Shown piece after piece: positions 17,101-25,229 of a stretch of 64,000 nucleotides of DNA; position 1 is the stretch's first letter; the number at the start of each line of letters is the position of its first letter. A program made the position numbers and the translations under genes. The DNA lies in NCBI GenBank assembly GCA_021151825.1, contig JAGKWQ010000002.1, positions 62,001 through 126,000 of the forward strand, given 5' to 3'. Source of the stretch: Cellvibrionaceae bacterium (GTDB taxonomy: Bacteria; Pseudomonadota; Gammaproteobacteria; Pseudomonadales; Cellvibrionaceae). The notes beneath the pieces were generated by a model that was given only the letters and a program-made list of their open reading frames with translations, was not told the origin of the DNA and searched no databases.

Positions 17101-17258
17101 TATTAGAACGCGCTGCCGAACGCTATGCACATGAACGCAAAACGCAATTACCGAGCCTGGGGATGGAGACTGATCTGACCGTGTTTATGCAGCAGTCACC
17201 ACATATAGTGAATCTGTATGTCACGTTAATCTATGCAGAAACCACCCAACCTTATTAA
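14163..17258 (+). CDS. GH15-like protein homologous to phosphorylase kinase alpha/beta subunits
   Basis: 1031 aa, no signal peptide, so cytoplasmic. The N-terminal 400 residues form the GH15-like (glucoamylase-fold) domain of phosphorylase b kinase regulatory subunits. The signatures are HGDYTDAWVRDNVYSI near residues 38-53, WERGNKVNNGKTEINASS and SSVGMAKAALQALDG near 185-215, and RRFTRF-like basic stretches further on. The C-terminal 600 residues match the long helical remainder of the same family. In animals these subunits regulate glycogen phosphorylase kinase. The bacterial members lack the kinase subunit, and I know of no settled function; glycan hydrolysis or control of glycogen metabolism are both possible. 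No glycogen genes adjoin it. Similar CTGGCAG/CTGCCAG hairpins lie before and after the gene, so it is probably monocistronic. Confidence 0.85.
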   Translation: MKHKQLLERLYAEVETVILSKQHPVTGLLPASTAINNHGDYTDAWVRDNVYSIICVWTLGMAFRHQGEHHKSDELDQATIKLMRGLLQSMMRQAHKVEAFKHSLQNSDALHAKYDTATGLPVVADDAWGHLQIDATSVFLLMLAQMSASGLRIVCTHDEVDFVQNLVYYIASAYRTPDYGIWERGNKVNNGKTEINASSVGMAKAALQALDGFNLFGKHGDKRAVIHVIADAISLARTTLASLLPRESLSKETDSALLSIIGFPAFAVGKETLATQTRDSVLTKLGGNYGCKRFLWDGHQTVLEESSRIYYEHDELSNFANVESEWPLFFTYLYITALFDGSEATAKHYRKKLESLMVYVDGVGLLPELYYLPLENIEEEKKSPRSQTRVPNENIPLVWAQSLYLTGLMLDEGLVSSDDLDPLKMRRRSTRFIKSSIALVVLAENEMVKQHLAKYGVIAETLQDIKPMGVVSASSLMEAYAHIGENKSLGLSGRPRRRVQSLATSQTYEINNKVYLSLSWLQSEREDYRRYDAQWVIESLTQEIQFIYKNWISSEVAVFTLLVDHRLYKVPNAELLFQVLRNYQLRNEEEYVGYASANLAYRASRVNNLTIPYFHVTSMSNQMQTSTASDALQAAQLEPEAAVLLEKFYTDSDIMTYRKFSAYIKKHKLTDNIGINGAIITIKDLIRDVYYRSQKVNYWLLARFCFSQLNYTLTDLGDSLTLLAARNLTITVGDNNYTEIKVDQSFSNASYFESVRQLFPDLLERTLVQELISAIGSLIRSEPKLFDGLHSVQLRNFMLLCGMDKGDAEDVSMTEWLGLQSPAKLYKKIRTILTSRKKVFAQGINHITPYKIHHNENADDENPVLSDAMDTDWLEWRTARGLITHFDENFLKDIWHSLMFAEYLIFSNANGQRFVLDCKTTRRSMTPGEESFAHHIDQLTHQLHPAYYKSAMVEALYAYTQFCINNPQMRFQRPVVFREVLERAAERYAHERKTQLPSLGMETDLTVFMQQSPHIVNLYVTLIYAETTQPY

Positions 17259-17296
17259 GAGCCAGCGTCTTTAAGGCCCATCATCAGGGGAAAGCA

Positions 17297-17320
17297 GCTG
17301 GCAGATTCCGGTCTGCCAGC
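17297..17320 (+). terminator. Hairpin after the GH15-like gene
   Basis: GCTGGCAG and CTGCCAGC form an 8-bp stem with an 8-base loop, followed by a short AGGTTTT. It shares its CTGGCAG/CTGCCAG core with the hairpin at 14088. Confidence 0.5.
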
Positions 17321-17415
17321 AGGTTTTGCAAATATATATCCAGTTCCCCATAGGCTCTCGCGGTGCTAGCGTTTAGAATGCGGCCATTTTCTGCCATACC
17401 TGAAAGTCGGATACT

Positions 17416-18867
17416 ATGAAACTACTGGGGCCTACGCTGCTTATTCTGGGCGCAATCCTGAACATCCTCGCATTATTCATGTTGGTGCCCCTGGCGCTCT
17501 CCATTGCCTACGATAGTGACAATCAACTCGCGTTCTTTTCATCGGCGACCATTACCAGTGTGGTTGGCATCGTTTTCTTGTTGATTGGAAAAACATCTCG
17601 CCTTGATTACATGCAACCCCGGCAGGTATTTTTGATTACCAGCTGCACCTGGACTGGCGTCTGCTTGTTCAGCGCAATTCCGTTTCTCTTGATGGCAAAA
17701 CCATTGAGTGTTACGGATGCGGTATTTGAAGCTGTAGCCGGAGTAACAGCAACAGGCTCTTCGGTAATGTCAGGCCTGGATGCCCTACCAAAAGATATTT
17801 TATTATGGCGCTCAATGCTTAACTGGATTGGTGGTGTGGGTATTATCGGCATGGCGATCGCTGTATTGCCATTTTTACGCGTGGGAGGAATGCGTTTATT
17901 TAAGACGGAATCTTCTGATTGGTCAGATAAAGCCATGCCGCGGGCACAAAGCCTCATGGCAATGATTATTTATTGCTATTTATTGCTATCCGGAATCTGC
18001 TTTCTTGCTTTTTGGGTGGCGGGTATGGATTCTTTCAATGCAATTAATCATGCAATGACAACAGTATCAACCGGTGGGTTTTCTACCTCTGATCATTCGT
18101 TCGCGCAGTTTGATGGTCTGCTGATTCATTGGGTTGCTATCATCTTTATGTTGGCGGGCGCATTTCCCTTTTTCTTATTCGTGCGCTTACTAGTCAATAA
18201 AAAGCTGGTCATTTTTAGTGACACCCAGGTTCAGGGCTTACTGTGGATAGTGGCATTAACTACATTGGTACTAACGCTTTATTTAATAATCTCTGATCAA
18301 ATGGAACCCTTTCATGCATTGACCAAAGCTTGCTTTAACATTGTGTCAGTGATTACAACCACCGGATTCGCTTCTGGTGACTATCAGCTTTGGGGACCGG
18401 CTGCCCTCATTATTTTCTTTTTCCTAACCTTTATTGGTGGATGTTCGGGCTCTACAACCGGTGGCATTAAAGTGTTTCGACTACAAATATTTGGCAGCCT
18501 GGTTAAAGAGCAGATCATGACAGCCATTCATCCAAGGGCTGTCATAAGTCGCCGCTACAATAACCGCCTGATTAGCTCTGAAATTATTGCCTCATCTATC
18601 TCTTATATGTTTTTGATGACGGTTTGTTTAGTAGTGTGCTCTGTTATCCTCGCATTTACCGGGCTGGATTTAGTAACCAGCGTTACTGGCTCAGCAGCAT
18701 CCTTGATGAATGTCGGCCCAGGATTGGGCGACGTTATTGGCCCTGCGGGCAACTATTCCAGTTTGACTGATCTCGCCAAATGGACATTATCTGTTGCCAT
18801 GTTACTTGGGCGTTTGGAGTTTTTAACCATTCTCGTTTTATTTGCACCCGCATTCTGGCGCGCATGA
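17416..18867 (+). CDS. trkH: TrkH-family potassium uptake channel subunit
   Basis: 483 aa, about ten hydrophobic segments. It has the four-fold pore repeats of the TrkH/KtrB family, including TATGSSVMSGLD, TTVSTGGFSTSD, TTTGFASGDY and the GGCSGSTTGGIKVFR block. It should form the K+-conducting membrane subunit of a Trk/Ktr system, which normally needs a cytoplasmic TrkA/KtrA gating subunit. None is encoded in this window. The stop codon overlaps the next start as ATGA (18864-18867), implying translational coupling with the histidine kinase. A KdpE-like regulator follows. The arrangement suggests that this channel is controlled by, or senses together with, a Kdp-like two-component system. Confidence 0.92.
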   Translation: MKLLGPTLLILGAILNILALFMLVPLALSIAYDSDNQLAFFSSATITSVVGIVFLLIGKTSRLDYMQPRQVFLITSCTWTGVCLFSAIPFLLMAKPLSVTDAVFEAVAGVTATGSSVMSGLDALPKDILLWRSMLNWIGGVGIIGMAIAVLPFLRVGGMRLFKTESSDWSDKAMPRAQSLMAMIIYCYLLLSGICFLAFWVAGMDSFNAINHAMTTVSTGGFSTSDHSFAQFDGLLIHWVAIIFMLAGAFPFFLFVRLLVNKKLVIFSDTQVQGLLWIVALTTLVLTLYLIISDQMEPFHALTKACFNIVSVITTTGFASGDYQLWGPAALIIFFFLTFIGGCSGSTTGGIKVFRLQIFGSLVKEQIMTAIHPRAVISRRYNNRLISSEIIASSISYMFLMTVCLVVCSVILAFTGLDLVTSVTGSAASLMNVGPGLGDVIGPAGNYSSLTDLAKWTLSVAMLLGRLEFLTILVLFAPAFWRA

Positions 18868-20417
18868 TGGGCATCGAAAAGATTCTCCGCCGCTTTGCGT
18901 ATCCGATTGGAATTTTATTTCCATGGCTGCTCACACCCATCGCATTTTTAATTACCGACTATTTGCCTAAAGCCAATGTGCCGTTGTTATACATTGTGAT
19001 GGTGGTTTTTATTGCCATTAACGTAACCGTTGAATTGGCGATTATTAATGCGCTCTCCAGCTTTTTTGCATTCAGTTTCTTTTTTGCCGAACCTTATGGG
19101 TCGATCATCATTCATCAGGATGAAGATCTCTTAACCATTCTCTTGTTTTTACTGACATCGGTGATCGTGGGCTACATGGCCACCAAACATAAACAAAATG
19201 TACAGCGAATTCGTGTGCGCGAATTTATGACGGATATCGAACTGGAATTACTGGAAAAACTCCCTAAAGCACTGGATACCAACGATGTTCTGAATGCAAT
19301 GCGTGCAGCACTGGAACCCTGGAAAGAGAGTTGCGTGTTGATCACGCGCGACAGCAATTGGGCTACGCATCCGACCATTCGCCGGATGACGCACTTACGA
19401 AAAACCTATCTTGAGGAACTGCTTGAGTTACGCCTTACACCTGAGCTCATTGCTAAAATTCCGGATTTGCAGCAAGAACATGATGTGTATTTTTTGTTTA
19501 ATTCACGACAAGTAATTGGCCTGTTGAAAATCTCTATTGAAAATATTCAGTATCTTCCCAAAGATATTTTCCTGTTATTGCTGCATCAGGTAAATATTTC
19601 ACTGGAACGGACCAGTTTGTCTGCTGAATTGGAAAAAGAAAAAATCGCGAAAGAAAATGAATTACTTCGCTCGGCGTTGCTGTCTTCAGTATCACACGAC
19701 TTTCGCACCCCCTTAACAACAATGATCGGGGCAACGTCGACAGTAATGGAGTTTGGGGATCACCTGGATAAACAACAAACGCGAGAACTGTTAACAACGG
19801 TATTAGAAGAAGCGCAACGCCTGAACCGTTACACCCAGAACTTACTGGACATGACACGGCTCGGGTTTGGCGAGCTGCGCCTGGAGCGCGACTGGGTCAG
19901 TGTTGAAGAAATTATCAGCGTTGTAAAAAAACGCCTTAAACCTTTATTGATCCAAAATGATGTACGCGCAGAAATCGACCCTAATTTGCCCTCCCTTTAC
20001 ATCCAGGCCGCCTTAATTGAACAAGCATTGTTTAATGTTATCGATAATGCCATTAAATTTTCACCACCGGACGCTAGCATTGAAGTCACTTGCGTGAAAG
20101 AAAACGATTTTATTGTTATCAATGTATGCGATCAGGGACCAGGCTTGCCCGAAGAAGAACGCGAAAAAGTATTTGAACGTTTTCATACCGCAGAAAAAGG
20201 GGATCGGCGACGCTCGGGAAGCGGCTTGGGTTTAACCATTTGTCGCGGTATGATTATGGCGCACGGTGGAAACGTGAGCATTCATGCTAACCCCAAACGC
20301 ACAGCTGACCGAATTAATCCCGGTTGCTGTATTCGCATTGAAATCCCCATTGAAACCAACTTGGGGGACAGTGATAAAAACCCGGATATGCCTGGTTCAC
20401 ACCCTGCAGCAGAATAA
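18864..20417 (+). CDS. KdpD-like membrane sensor histidine kinase (short form)
   Basis: 517 aa from the ATG overlapping the trkH stop. The first 110 residues hold four closely spaced membrane helices of the DUF4118/KdpD sensor type. A GAF-like linker (about 110-245) follows. The HisKA domain carries His278 in SVSHDFRTPLTT, and the HATPase domain carries NAIKFS, DQGPGLP and GSGLGLTI. The N-terminal KdpD and universal-stress-protein modules of E. coli KdpD are absent, so this is a truncated-type KdpD. It should phosphorylate the KdpE-like regulator encoded 70 bp downstream. Coupling to trkH rather than kdpFABC is unusual. An in-frame extension upstream to 18780 exists but lies inside trkH and is unlikely to be used. 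Confidence 0.88.
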   Translation: MMGIEKILRRFAYPIGILFPWLLTPIAFLITDYLPKANVPLLYIVMVVFIAINVTVELAIINALSSFFAFSFFFAEPYGSIIIHQDEDLLTILLFLLTSVIVGYMATKHKQNVQRIRVREFMTDIELELLEKLPKALDTNDVLNAMRAALEPWKESCVLITRDSNWATHPTIRRMTHLRKTYLEELLELRLTPELIAKIPDLQQEHDVYFLFNSRQVIGLLKISIENIQYLPKDIFLLLLHQVNISLERTSLSAELEKEKIAKENELLRSALLSSVSHDFRTPLTTMIGATSTVMEFGDHLDKQQTRELLTTVLEEAQRLNRYTQNLLDMTRLGFGELRLERDWVSVEEIISVVKKRLKPLLIQNDVRAEIDPNLPSLYIQAALIEQALFNVIDNAIKFSPPDASIEVTCVKENDFIVINVCDQGPGLPEEEREKVFERFHTAEKGDRRRSGSGLGLTICRGMIMAHGGNVSIHANPKRTADRINPGCCIRIEIPIETNLGDSDKNPDMPGSHPAAE

Positions 20418-20487
20418 AATTTAACAGGGATATGACAGGCCAGGAACTATACGCACTTTATACTCCCCGTACAGTTACGGAGTTACC

Positions 20488-21177
20488 ATGAGCAAAATAC
20501 TAATTATTGATGATGAACCCCAAATTCGCCGCTTTCTACAAATCGGTTTAACTGCGCAGGGATATTCTATTTTAGAGGCTGATGCAGGCCGACAAGGATT
20601 AGTATTGGCAGCAGAAGAAAATCCTGATCTGGTTATTCTTGATATGGGATTGCCTGATCTGGATGGGCAAGTAGTGTTAAAGAAACTGCGCGATTTCTAC
20701 CATCAACCTGTTATTGTTTTATCGGTGCGTAATCGCGAAACAGAAATCGTACAAGCATTGGATACCGGTGCAAATGACTACGTCGTTAAACCATTTGGTA
20801 TTCAGGAATTACTGGCGCGCATTCGTGGCCTCATAAAAGCCTTTGGTCCCAGCGTACAAAGCGTGGAAAAATTTCAGGATGAGCATGTGCTCATTGATTT
20901 GCAAGAGCGAAAACTTACAGTTGATGGCGAGGCTGCTAAATTATCGCGTAAAGAGTTTGAATTATTAAAACGTTTGATTAACAACGCAGGGCGCCTTGTC
21001 ACACAGCAACAATTATTGCGTGAAATCTGGGGCGGCACTCATGTTGAAGACACCCATTATTTACGTATTTTTATTGCGCGCTTGCGCACTAAACTGGGTG
21101 ACGATCCATCAAATCCTCGTTACATAGAAACCGAACCGGGTGTTGGTTATCGTTTCTTGCCTGTGGTTGAAAATTAA
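20488..21177 (+). CDS. KdpE-like response regulator
   Basis: 229 aa, OmpR/PhoB type. The receiver domain has acidic residues D8/D9, phospho-acceptor Asp52 (LVILDMGLPD) and the Lys of YVVKPF. The C-terminal winged helix ends in RYIETEPGVGYRFLP, a typical KdpE ending. The start ATG has CGGAG five bases upstream. It follows the KdpD-like kinase by 70 bp and is the obvious partner. The target promoter is unknown; no kdp operon is in the window, so the trkH operon or distant K+ genes are the likely targets. Confidence 0.9.
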   Translation: MSKILIIDDEPQIRRFLQIGLTAQGYSILEADAGRQGLVLAAEENPDLVILDMGLPDLDGQVVLKKLRDFYHQPVIVLSVRNRETEIVQALDTGANDYVVKPFGIQELLARIRGLIKAFGPSVQSVEKFQDEHVLIDLQERKLTVDGEAAKLSRKEFELLKRLINNAGRLVTQQQLLREIWGGTHVEDTHYLRIFIARLRTKLGDDPSNPRYIETEPGVGYRFLPVVEN

Positions 21178-21195
21178 TTTTCCATCGTTTCAAAA

Positions 21196-21230
21196 ATAAA
21201 AAAAGCTCGCGATCAATTCAATCGCGAGCT
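21196..21230 (-). terminator. Intrinsic terminator for the beta-helix gene
   Basis: AGCTCGCGAT and ATCGCGAGCT form a perfect 10-bp stem around a 7-base loop. On the minus strand it is followed by a T-run (A-run at 21196-21203). It ends the minus-strand gene at 21299 and may also serve the convergent kdpE-like gene. Confidence 0.85.
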
Positions 21231-21298
21231 ACATCAAAATACATCCTGGTACACACACACTTTAAAACCGATTTAACGTAATGCTGGATCAGGATTAA

Positions 21299-22303
21299 TC
21301 AGCGGCAAATAGCACCGACATTTTCAACCAATCCAGAAGCTGCTTCGCTAATGCACCCGTTTTTGTTGTTAATAAATTGGGCTCCAACCATCATATTGTT
21401 CACGCACGACGCATCGTTCGCCAGAATACCCATACCTCCCGAGCGAGAAATAACGACACCAGTAAAGGTATTACCTGTAGCAGCAGTACTTGGATCAGTA
21501 TTTACCTGCGCCAGGAAAATACCGTGTTGGACGCTGTCGCGAATGTGCAAATTGGTAAATGAATTATCCAGTGAATCGCGCATGAATATACCTACAGTTT
21601 TATTGTCGGCGATAGTGACATCATAAAATTTGTTGTTATTGAATTTGATGTCGGTAGAAATGCCGGCGGCTTTATTACCATACAGATGAATACCGGAGAA
21701 AGTACTGTCTTCTGTTTCATAGCCAGCCAAACCGTCAAATTCATTATCGTAGGAAGTGTAATCACGGATTGTCAGGCGCCGGCAACCGAGTTCGGTAACC
21801 AAACCTCCAGACATAGCACCAAACACGATGACCGATTGCACTACACAATCTACGCAACGACGAATACTGATGCCATTGTTACGTAAAGGGAACTGATCAC
21901 TGCATGCGCCCCCCATACATTCAGCTGTTTGATTGGCGCGATTACCGTCAATCATCAGATCCATAACACGCACATGGCGAGTATCACGAGAGGGAATATT
22001 TTCAGTTAATCCCATCACAATAACCGGCGCGTTGATGTGGTCAGCAAGACGTAATAGTGTCCCCGGTCCAGCGCCACGCAAGGTGAGATTATTGCGATCC
22101 AGGATGATAGGTTTGGTGCAGTTATATGTACCTGCAGGAAGCGAAATTTCTCCACCCTCTGCCGGTAATTGATGAATCGCTTTTTGAATGGCATCGCAGG
22201 TTTTTTCTTTAACCTGTTGTGCTGCAAAAACCGATAAAGAAACACTACTTAACACAAGTGCAAGCAGCGTCCAGACTACATATGCCCTATGAATGGTTTT
22301 CAT
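21299..22303 (-). CDS. Secreted parallel beta-helix protein
   Basis: 334 aa from the ATG at 22301-22303, chosen because GAGAGAGG lies about eight bases upstream; the frame extends 16 codons further. A signal peptide covers about residues 1-28 (ending VFA). The rest shows right-handed parallel beta-helix repeats with N/D-rich turns (NNGISIRR, DNEFDGLAGY, NNKFYDVTIADN). The N-terminal segment EGGEISLPAGTYNC is typical of pectate-lyase-like and epimerase-like folds. A polysaccharide lyase or epimerase role is possible, but I see no catalytic set that decides it. A strong terminator follows. Confidence 0.75.
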   Translation of the reverse strand: MKTIHRAYVVWTLLALVLSSVSLSVFAAQQVKEKTCDAIQKAIHQLPAEGGEISLPAGTYNCTKPIILDRNNLTLRGAGPGTLLRLADHINAPVIVMGLTENIPSRDTRHVRVMDLMIDGNRANQTAECMGGACSDQFPLRNNGISIRRCVDCVVQSVIVFGAMSGGLVTELGCRRLTIRDYTSYDNEFDGLAGYETEDSTFSGIHLYGNKAAGISTDIKFNNNKFYDVTIADNKTVGIFMRDSLDNSFTNLHIRDSVQHGIFLAQVNTDPSTAATGNTFTGVVISRSGGMGILANDASCVNNMMVGAQFINNKNGCISEAASGLVENVGAICR

Positions 22304-22461
22304 AGTAAGCCCTCTCTCGAACGCGGGAGATGTTACTCCCCTTGCTTTCATCCTAGCGCGAAAAAGTGTTGCGACAATGAAAAATGTGCCTTTAGCCTAA
22401 AAAAATCTAATTCGCTTGCTCGCCCAAATTAGCAGCGATAAATCCTGTGTATTTAGGAAAC

Positions 22462-22487
22462 AAAAAAGGGACCCAAGGTCCCTTTTT
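22462..22487. terminator. Bidirectional intrinsic terminator
   Basis: GGGACC and GGTCCC with a 3-base loop are flanked by A6 and T5. On the minus strand it ends the 22506-22889 gene. Confidence 0.8.
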
Positions 22488-22505
22488 GTAGCAATGTTGC
22501 TGTTT

Positions 22506-22889
22506 CTATTTTGCATCTGTTGCTGGCAATGTTTGTGGCATTAATGGATTACAGTTTTTAATTGTTACCCGGCCCTCTAACAAACTGCCTTTTGAGTACT
22601 CACTGAAAATGCAGGTGTTGCTTTCAGGATCGTAATTTTCCACCCAGAGGTTGTCATCTTTCCAGGTGGCTTGCATGTGCAATTGCCCTTTAGGGACATC
22701 AATAGACATCACACCACCATAGTTTTTAACGAAATGTTGTTCATAGTGGAAGGTATACATTAACCAACCAATGATCACGATTGCCAGACCGCCAATCAAA
22801 CCTGCTTGCCATTTCAAGTAGCGACCAACGCCCCAGAAAACGAAAATTGCAACACTGATAACCGCGATCCAATACAAATATGTAATCAC
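22506..22889 (-). CDS. Small membrane protein of unknown function
   Basis: 127 aa starting at GTG (22887-22889), with GAGGG seven bases upstream. Two transmembrane helices lie in residues 4-20 and 28-47. An extracytoplasmic or cytoplasmic tail with beta-type sequence (VMSIDVPKGQLHMQATWKDD) and two cysteines follows. I recognise no family. It follows the cyclophilin gene by 23 bp on the same strand and is followed by its own terminator, so the two probably form an operon. Confidence 0.6.
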   Translation of the reverse strand: MITYLYWIAVISVAIFVFWGVGRYLKWQAGLIGGLAIVIIGWLMYTFHYEQHFVKNYGGVMSIDVPKGQLHMQATWKDDNLWVENYDPESNTCIFSEYSKGSLLEGRVTIKNCNPLMPQTLPATDAK

Positions 22890-22912
22890 AACATTTCCCT
22901 CTTTAAATGAAA

Positions 22913-23716
22913 TTACTTCCTATTCAACAGTCTTTTTCCACCCAAGGCAAGTAATCCCAATAACAGCAAAGAAATCAAACCGGTACTACCACTACCACCA
23001 CTGTCTTTTTTAGTAATCAGAGTGTTCTTGGTCGGGTTCAGGTTTGAAGCCGTATCCGGGTCAGCATTCAGTACGATAACATTTTGGATAAGGACAAGAT
23101 TACTGACGGTTACTGGAACATTATTCTTCGCATCATCATAAGAATAATTGCGCAGCGGGAAATCGGTAAGGCCAACGATAGTGAAACGATTTAATGCAGC
23201 CATCGCATCAATAATTGCCATACCATTTCCGGTTACCTGGCCAAACACGGTAAATCCACCGTTTTGCTTGTCGAGGTTTGCCGAATTATCAGTCAGGTTA
23301 AAAAACCATTCATTAGTAGCGCTATTCGCATCAGACCCGATCTTGGCCATGGCAATGGTGCCGCGCACATTGGAATACACAGGTTCATTTTTAACAGCAG
23401 CTTTCGAGGTGATCTTCGTCAGCGGTAATTTATCCGGATAAGTATAGCCACCACCTTGAACTACAAATCCTGGCGCCGAACGATGCATAATGGTGTTTTT
23501 ATAAGATCCACCATTTACATAAGAGAGGAAATTAGCAACAGTTTGCGGTGTAGTTTTATCGTACAGGTTGACTTCAAAATCACCCATTACAGTCTGGAAT
23601 TGCACAGTGGTTGCCGAGGCGGCCTGACTCAACAATAAACTACCGCCAATACAGACTGCTGATGCTGTGCGTTTCAGCCATTTGGAAGAAGACTCAAACC
23701 CGTTGGAAAAACTCAT
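22913..23716 (-). CDS. Secreted cyclophilin-type peptidyl-prolyl isomerase with GlyGly-CTERM tail
   Basis: 267 aa from the ATG at 23714-23716, which has AGAGG six bases upstream; a 35-codon extension is possible but poorly supported. A signal peptide (residues 1-33, ending ASA) precedes a cyclophilin domain, with YKNTIMHRSAPGFVVQGGGY and the active-site-type segments GTIAMAK and GQVTGNGM. The domain catalyses proline cis-trans isomerisation in exported proteins. The C-terminus is a Gly/Ser linker (DSGGSGSTG), a hydrophobic helix and a basic end (KRLLNRK). This matches the GlyGly-CTERM signal processed by rhombosortase, so the protein is likely cleaved, re-anchored or released at the surface. 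Confidence 0.88.
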   Translation of the reverse strand: MSFSNGFESSSKWLKRTASAVCIGGSLLLSQAASATTVQFQTVMGDFEVNLYDKTTPQTVANFLSYVNGGSYKNTIMHRSAPGFVVQGGGYTYPDKLPLTKITSKAAVKNEPVYSNVRGTIAMAKIGSDANSATNEWFFNLTDNSANLDKQNGGFTVFGQVTGNGMAIIDAMAALNRFTIVGLTDFPLRNYSYDDAKNNVPVTVSNLVLIQNVIVLNADPDTASNLNPTKNTLITKKDSGGSGSTGLISLLLLGLLALGGKRLLNRK

Positions 23717-23870
23717 CGAAAACCTCTGGTTATAAAAATTAATGGAATGGAGAAGCGGCTTGCAGGGTAATCCGAAAAGCCACTTTGGGTGATGCATATT
23801 AGCTTGCAACCCCTGCTCCAAACACCTGAAATTTGTTGGATTTTGTAATACTTAGGCGATTTTGTTGAGG

Positions 23871-24848
23871 CTAGTCCTCATCAGTCACTTTTTTCCAATG
23901 ACCATTCGCTTGCGGTTTAACCTCGTAGCGCGCCCACTTCTGGAATTCAGTGCGTAAACAAATCCCCGTTGCGTAACCACCATCGCCCGCCACTATTTTG
24001 TATATAACCTGGTCTTTACTGGCGACCGCGTTATCAGCGGCGTCTACGACCTGACGGACACTCCACAAGTTCCCCAACTTGCCATTGCTATAGAAATGGC
24101 CGGCGATAATCTGATCCGGATGGGTAATATTTTTCTCTGCATGTTGCTTGGCCAACTCCAACAATTGGGTCAAATTTTCGCTGGTAATGTCTACATAGGA
24201 GTTCAATTGCTCCATGGCCGCCGAAAAATCCTCCTGGGTTAATTCAAACTGACGTTCCGAAGCAACTGCAGGCTTGGCAATTTTGCGGCGAACCAGATGG
24301 GCCGGATAACGTCGCCACGGGAAGAAAGCGTTAAACACAACTGCCATTAACAGGATACTGAATACATTAATCGCGATCGGGAACACCATGTACCAATAAT
24401 CCAGGCGATAAATTTCCGTCCCGCCAATCACTGCGGCCAAAGCCGTTGCACCGCCGGGCGGGTGGATACAGCGGGAATAATGCATCACCGCCACCGCGAG
24501 CCCAACCGCCAACGCCGGAGTCCAGGTTTGATCAGGAAAGAGCTGCTGGCAGCTCACACCAACGAACGCCGACAATAAATGGCCACCAATCACCGCCCAT
24601 GGTTGCGAAAGCGCACCTTGAGGTACTGCAAACAGCAATACGGCCGATGCCCCCATCGAAGTAACCATGATTAGAGTACCGGCGGTATGCATAAAGCCCT
24701 CAGGGAAACACCAGCGGGTTCCCCAATAAACCGCCAGAATTCCCAACAGGGCACCAAGACCGGAAATAAGTTTTTCGCTGTGACTGGTGGTACTGCGCTC
24801 TATACCGAAGAAAAGTCTCGTTTCATGCAACCAGTGTTTTATTCGCAT
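23871..24848 (-). CDS. HPP-family integral membrane protein
   Basis: 325 aa from the ATG at 24846-24848 (GGTGAG seven bases upstream); an upstream ATG at 24908 would add 20 residues. Four membrane helices lie in residues about 30-180. The HPP signature is in the segment CIHPPGGATALAAVIGG. A soluble C-terminal part of about 130 residues follows. Proteins with this domain are membrane proteins, some linked to nitrite transport in plants and cyanobacteria, but bacterial substrates are mostly unknown. The gene diverges from the copper operon, whose MerR-type promoter lies in the shared intergenic region. Confidence 0.8.
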   Translation of the reverse strand: MRIKHWLHETRLFFGIERSTTSHSEKLISGLGALLGILAVYWGTRWCFPEGFMHTAGTLIMVTSMGASAVLLFAVPQGALSQPWAVIGGHLLSAFVGVSCQQLFPDQTWTPALAVGLAVAVMHYSRCIHPPGGATALAAVIGGTEIYRLDYWYMVFPIAINVFSILLMAVVFNAFFPWRRYPAHLVRRKIAKPAVASERQFELTQEDFSAAMEQLNSYVDITSENLTQLLELAKQHAEKNITHPDQIIAGHFYSNGKLGNLWSVRQVVDAADNAVASKDQVIYKIVAGDGGYATGICLRTEFQKWARYEVKPQANGHWKKVTDED

Positions 24849-24933
24849 AATTGGTCTCACCGCCCCATAAAAGCGCAAGATGCTAGTCGCTTCCTTCTTT
24901 TGGTGCAATTACACATCCCGGTTATTTTTTCGC

Positions 24934-24964
24934 TTGACCTTACCACCATGGTAAACCTTAACCT
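24934..24964 (+). promoter_or_regulatory. CueR/MerR-type promoter of the copper operon
   Basis: A -35 element TTGACC (24934-24939) and a weak -10 TAACCT (24959-24964) are separated by 19 bp, the long spacer of MerR-family activated promoters. The dyad TTACC-ACCAT-GGTAA sits inside the spacer. CueR encoded at 27526 is the expected activator under copper load. Confidence 0.7.
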
Positions 24965-25007
24965 GAGTCCATCTTGATCAAATACGGTGATCACCGAGGA
25001 GCTCATC

Positions 25008-25205
25008 ATGTACGTGTTTACAGTAAAAACCATGACCTGTGGTGGCTGTAGTGTCGCCATTACCCGTGCAATCCTGGCAGCAGACCAATCAGCCACAGTG
25101 AATGCAACACCTGCAAACCGTCGGGTAGAAGTAGAGACCCGCTTGAGCCATGACGATTTAATTGAGTTGTTGAACGAGGCAGGTTTTCCCGCCGAATCCG
25201 CGTAG
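25008..25205 (+). CDS. CopZ-like copper chaperone (HMA domain)
   Basis: 65 aa from the ATG preceded by GAGGAG with six bases spacing; the longer frame from 24987 is not needed. A single heavy-metal-associated domain has the binding motif TMTCGGCSV. It is expected to bind Cu(I) in the cytoplasm and pass it to the CopA ATPase. It is the first gene after the MerR-type promoter and ends 24 bp before the copA start. Confidence 0.88.
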   Translation: MYVFTVKTMTCGGCSVAITRAILAADQSATVNATPANRRVEVETRLSHDDLIELLNEAGFPAESA

Positions 25206-25229
25206 ATGCCTGATGATAGGAGCTTAACA

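Noticed and set aside
18780..18863. Longer start for the KdpD-like kinase
   Set aside because: Lies inside trkH; the ATGA overlap at 18864 gives a coupled start with a better N-terminus.
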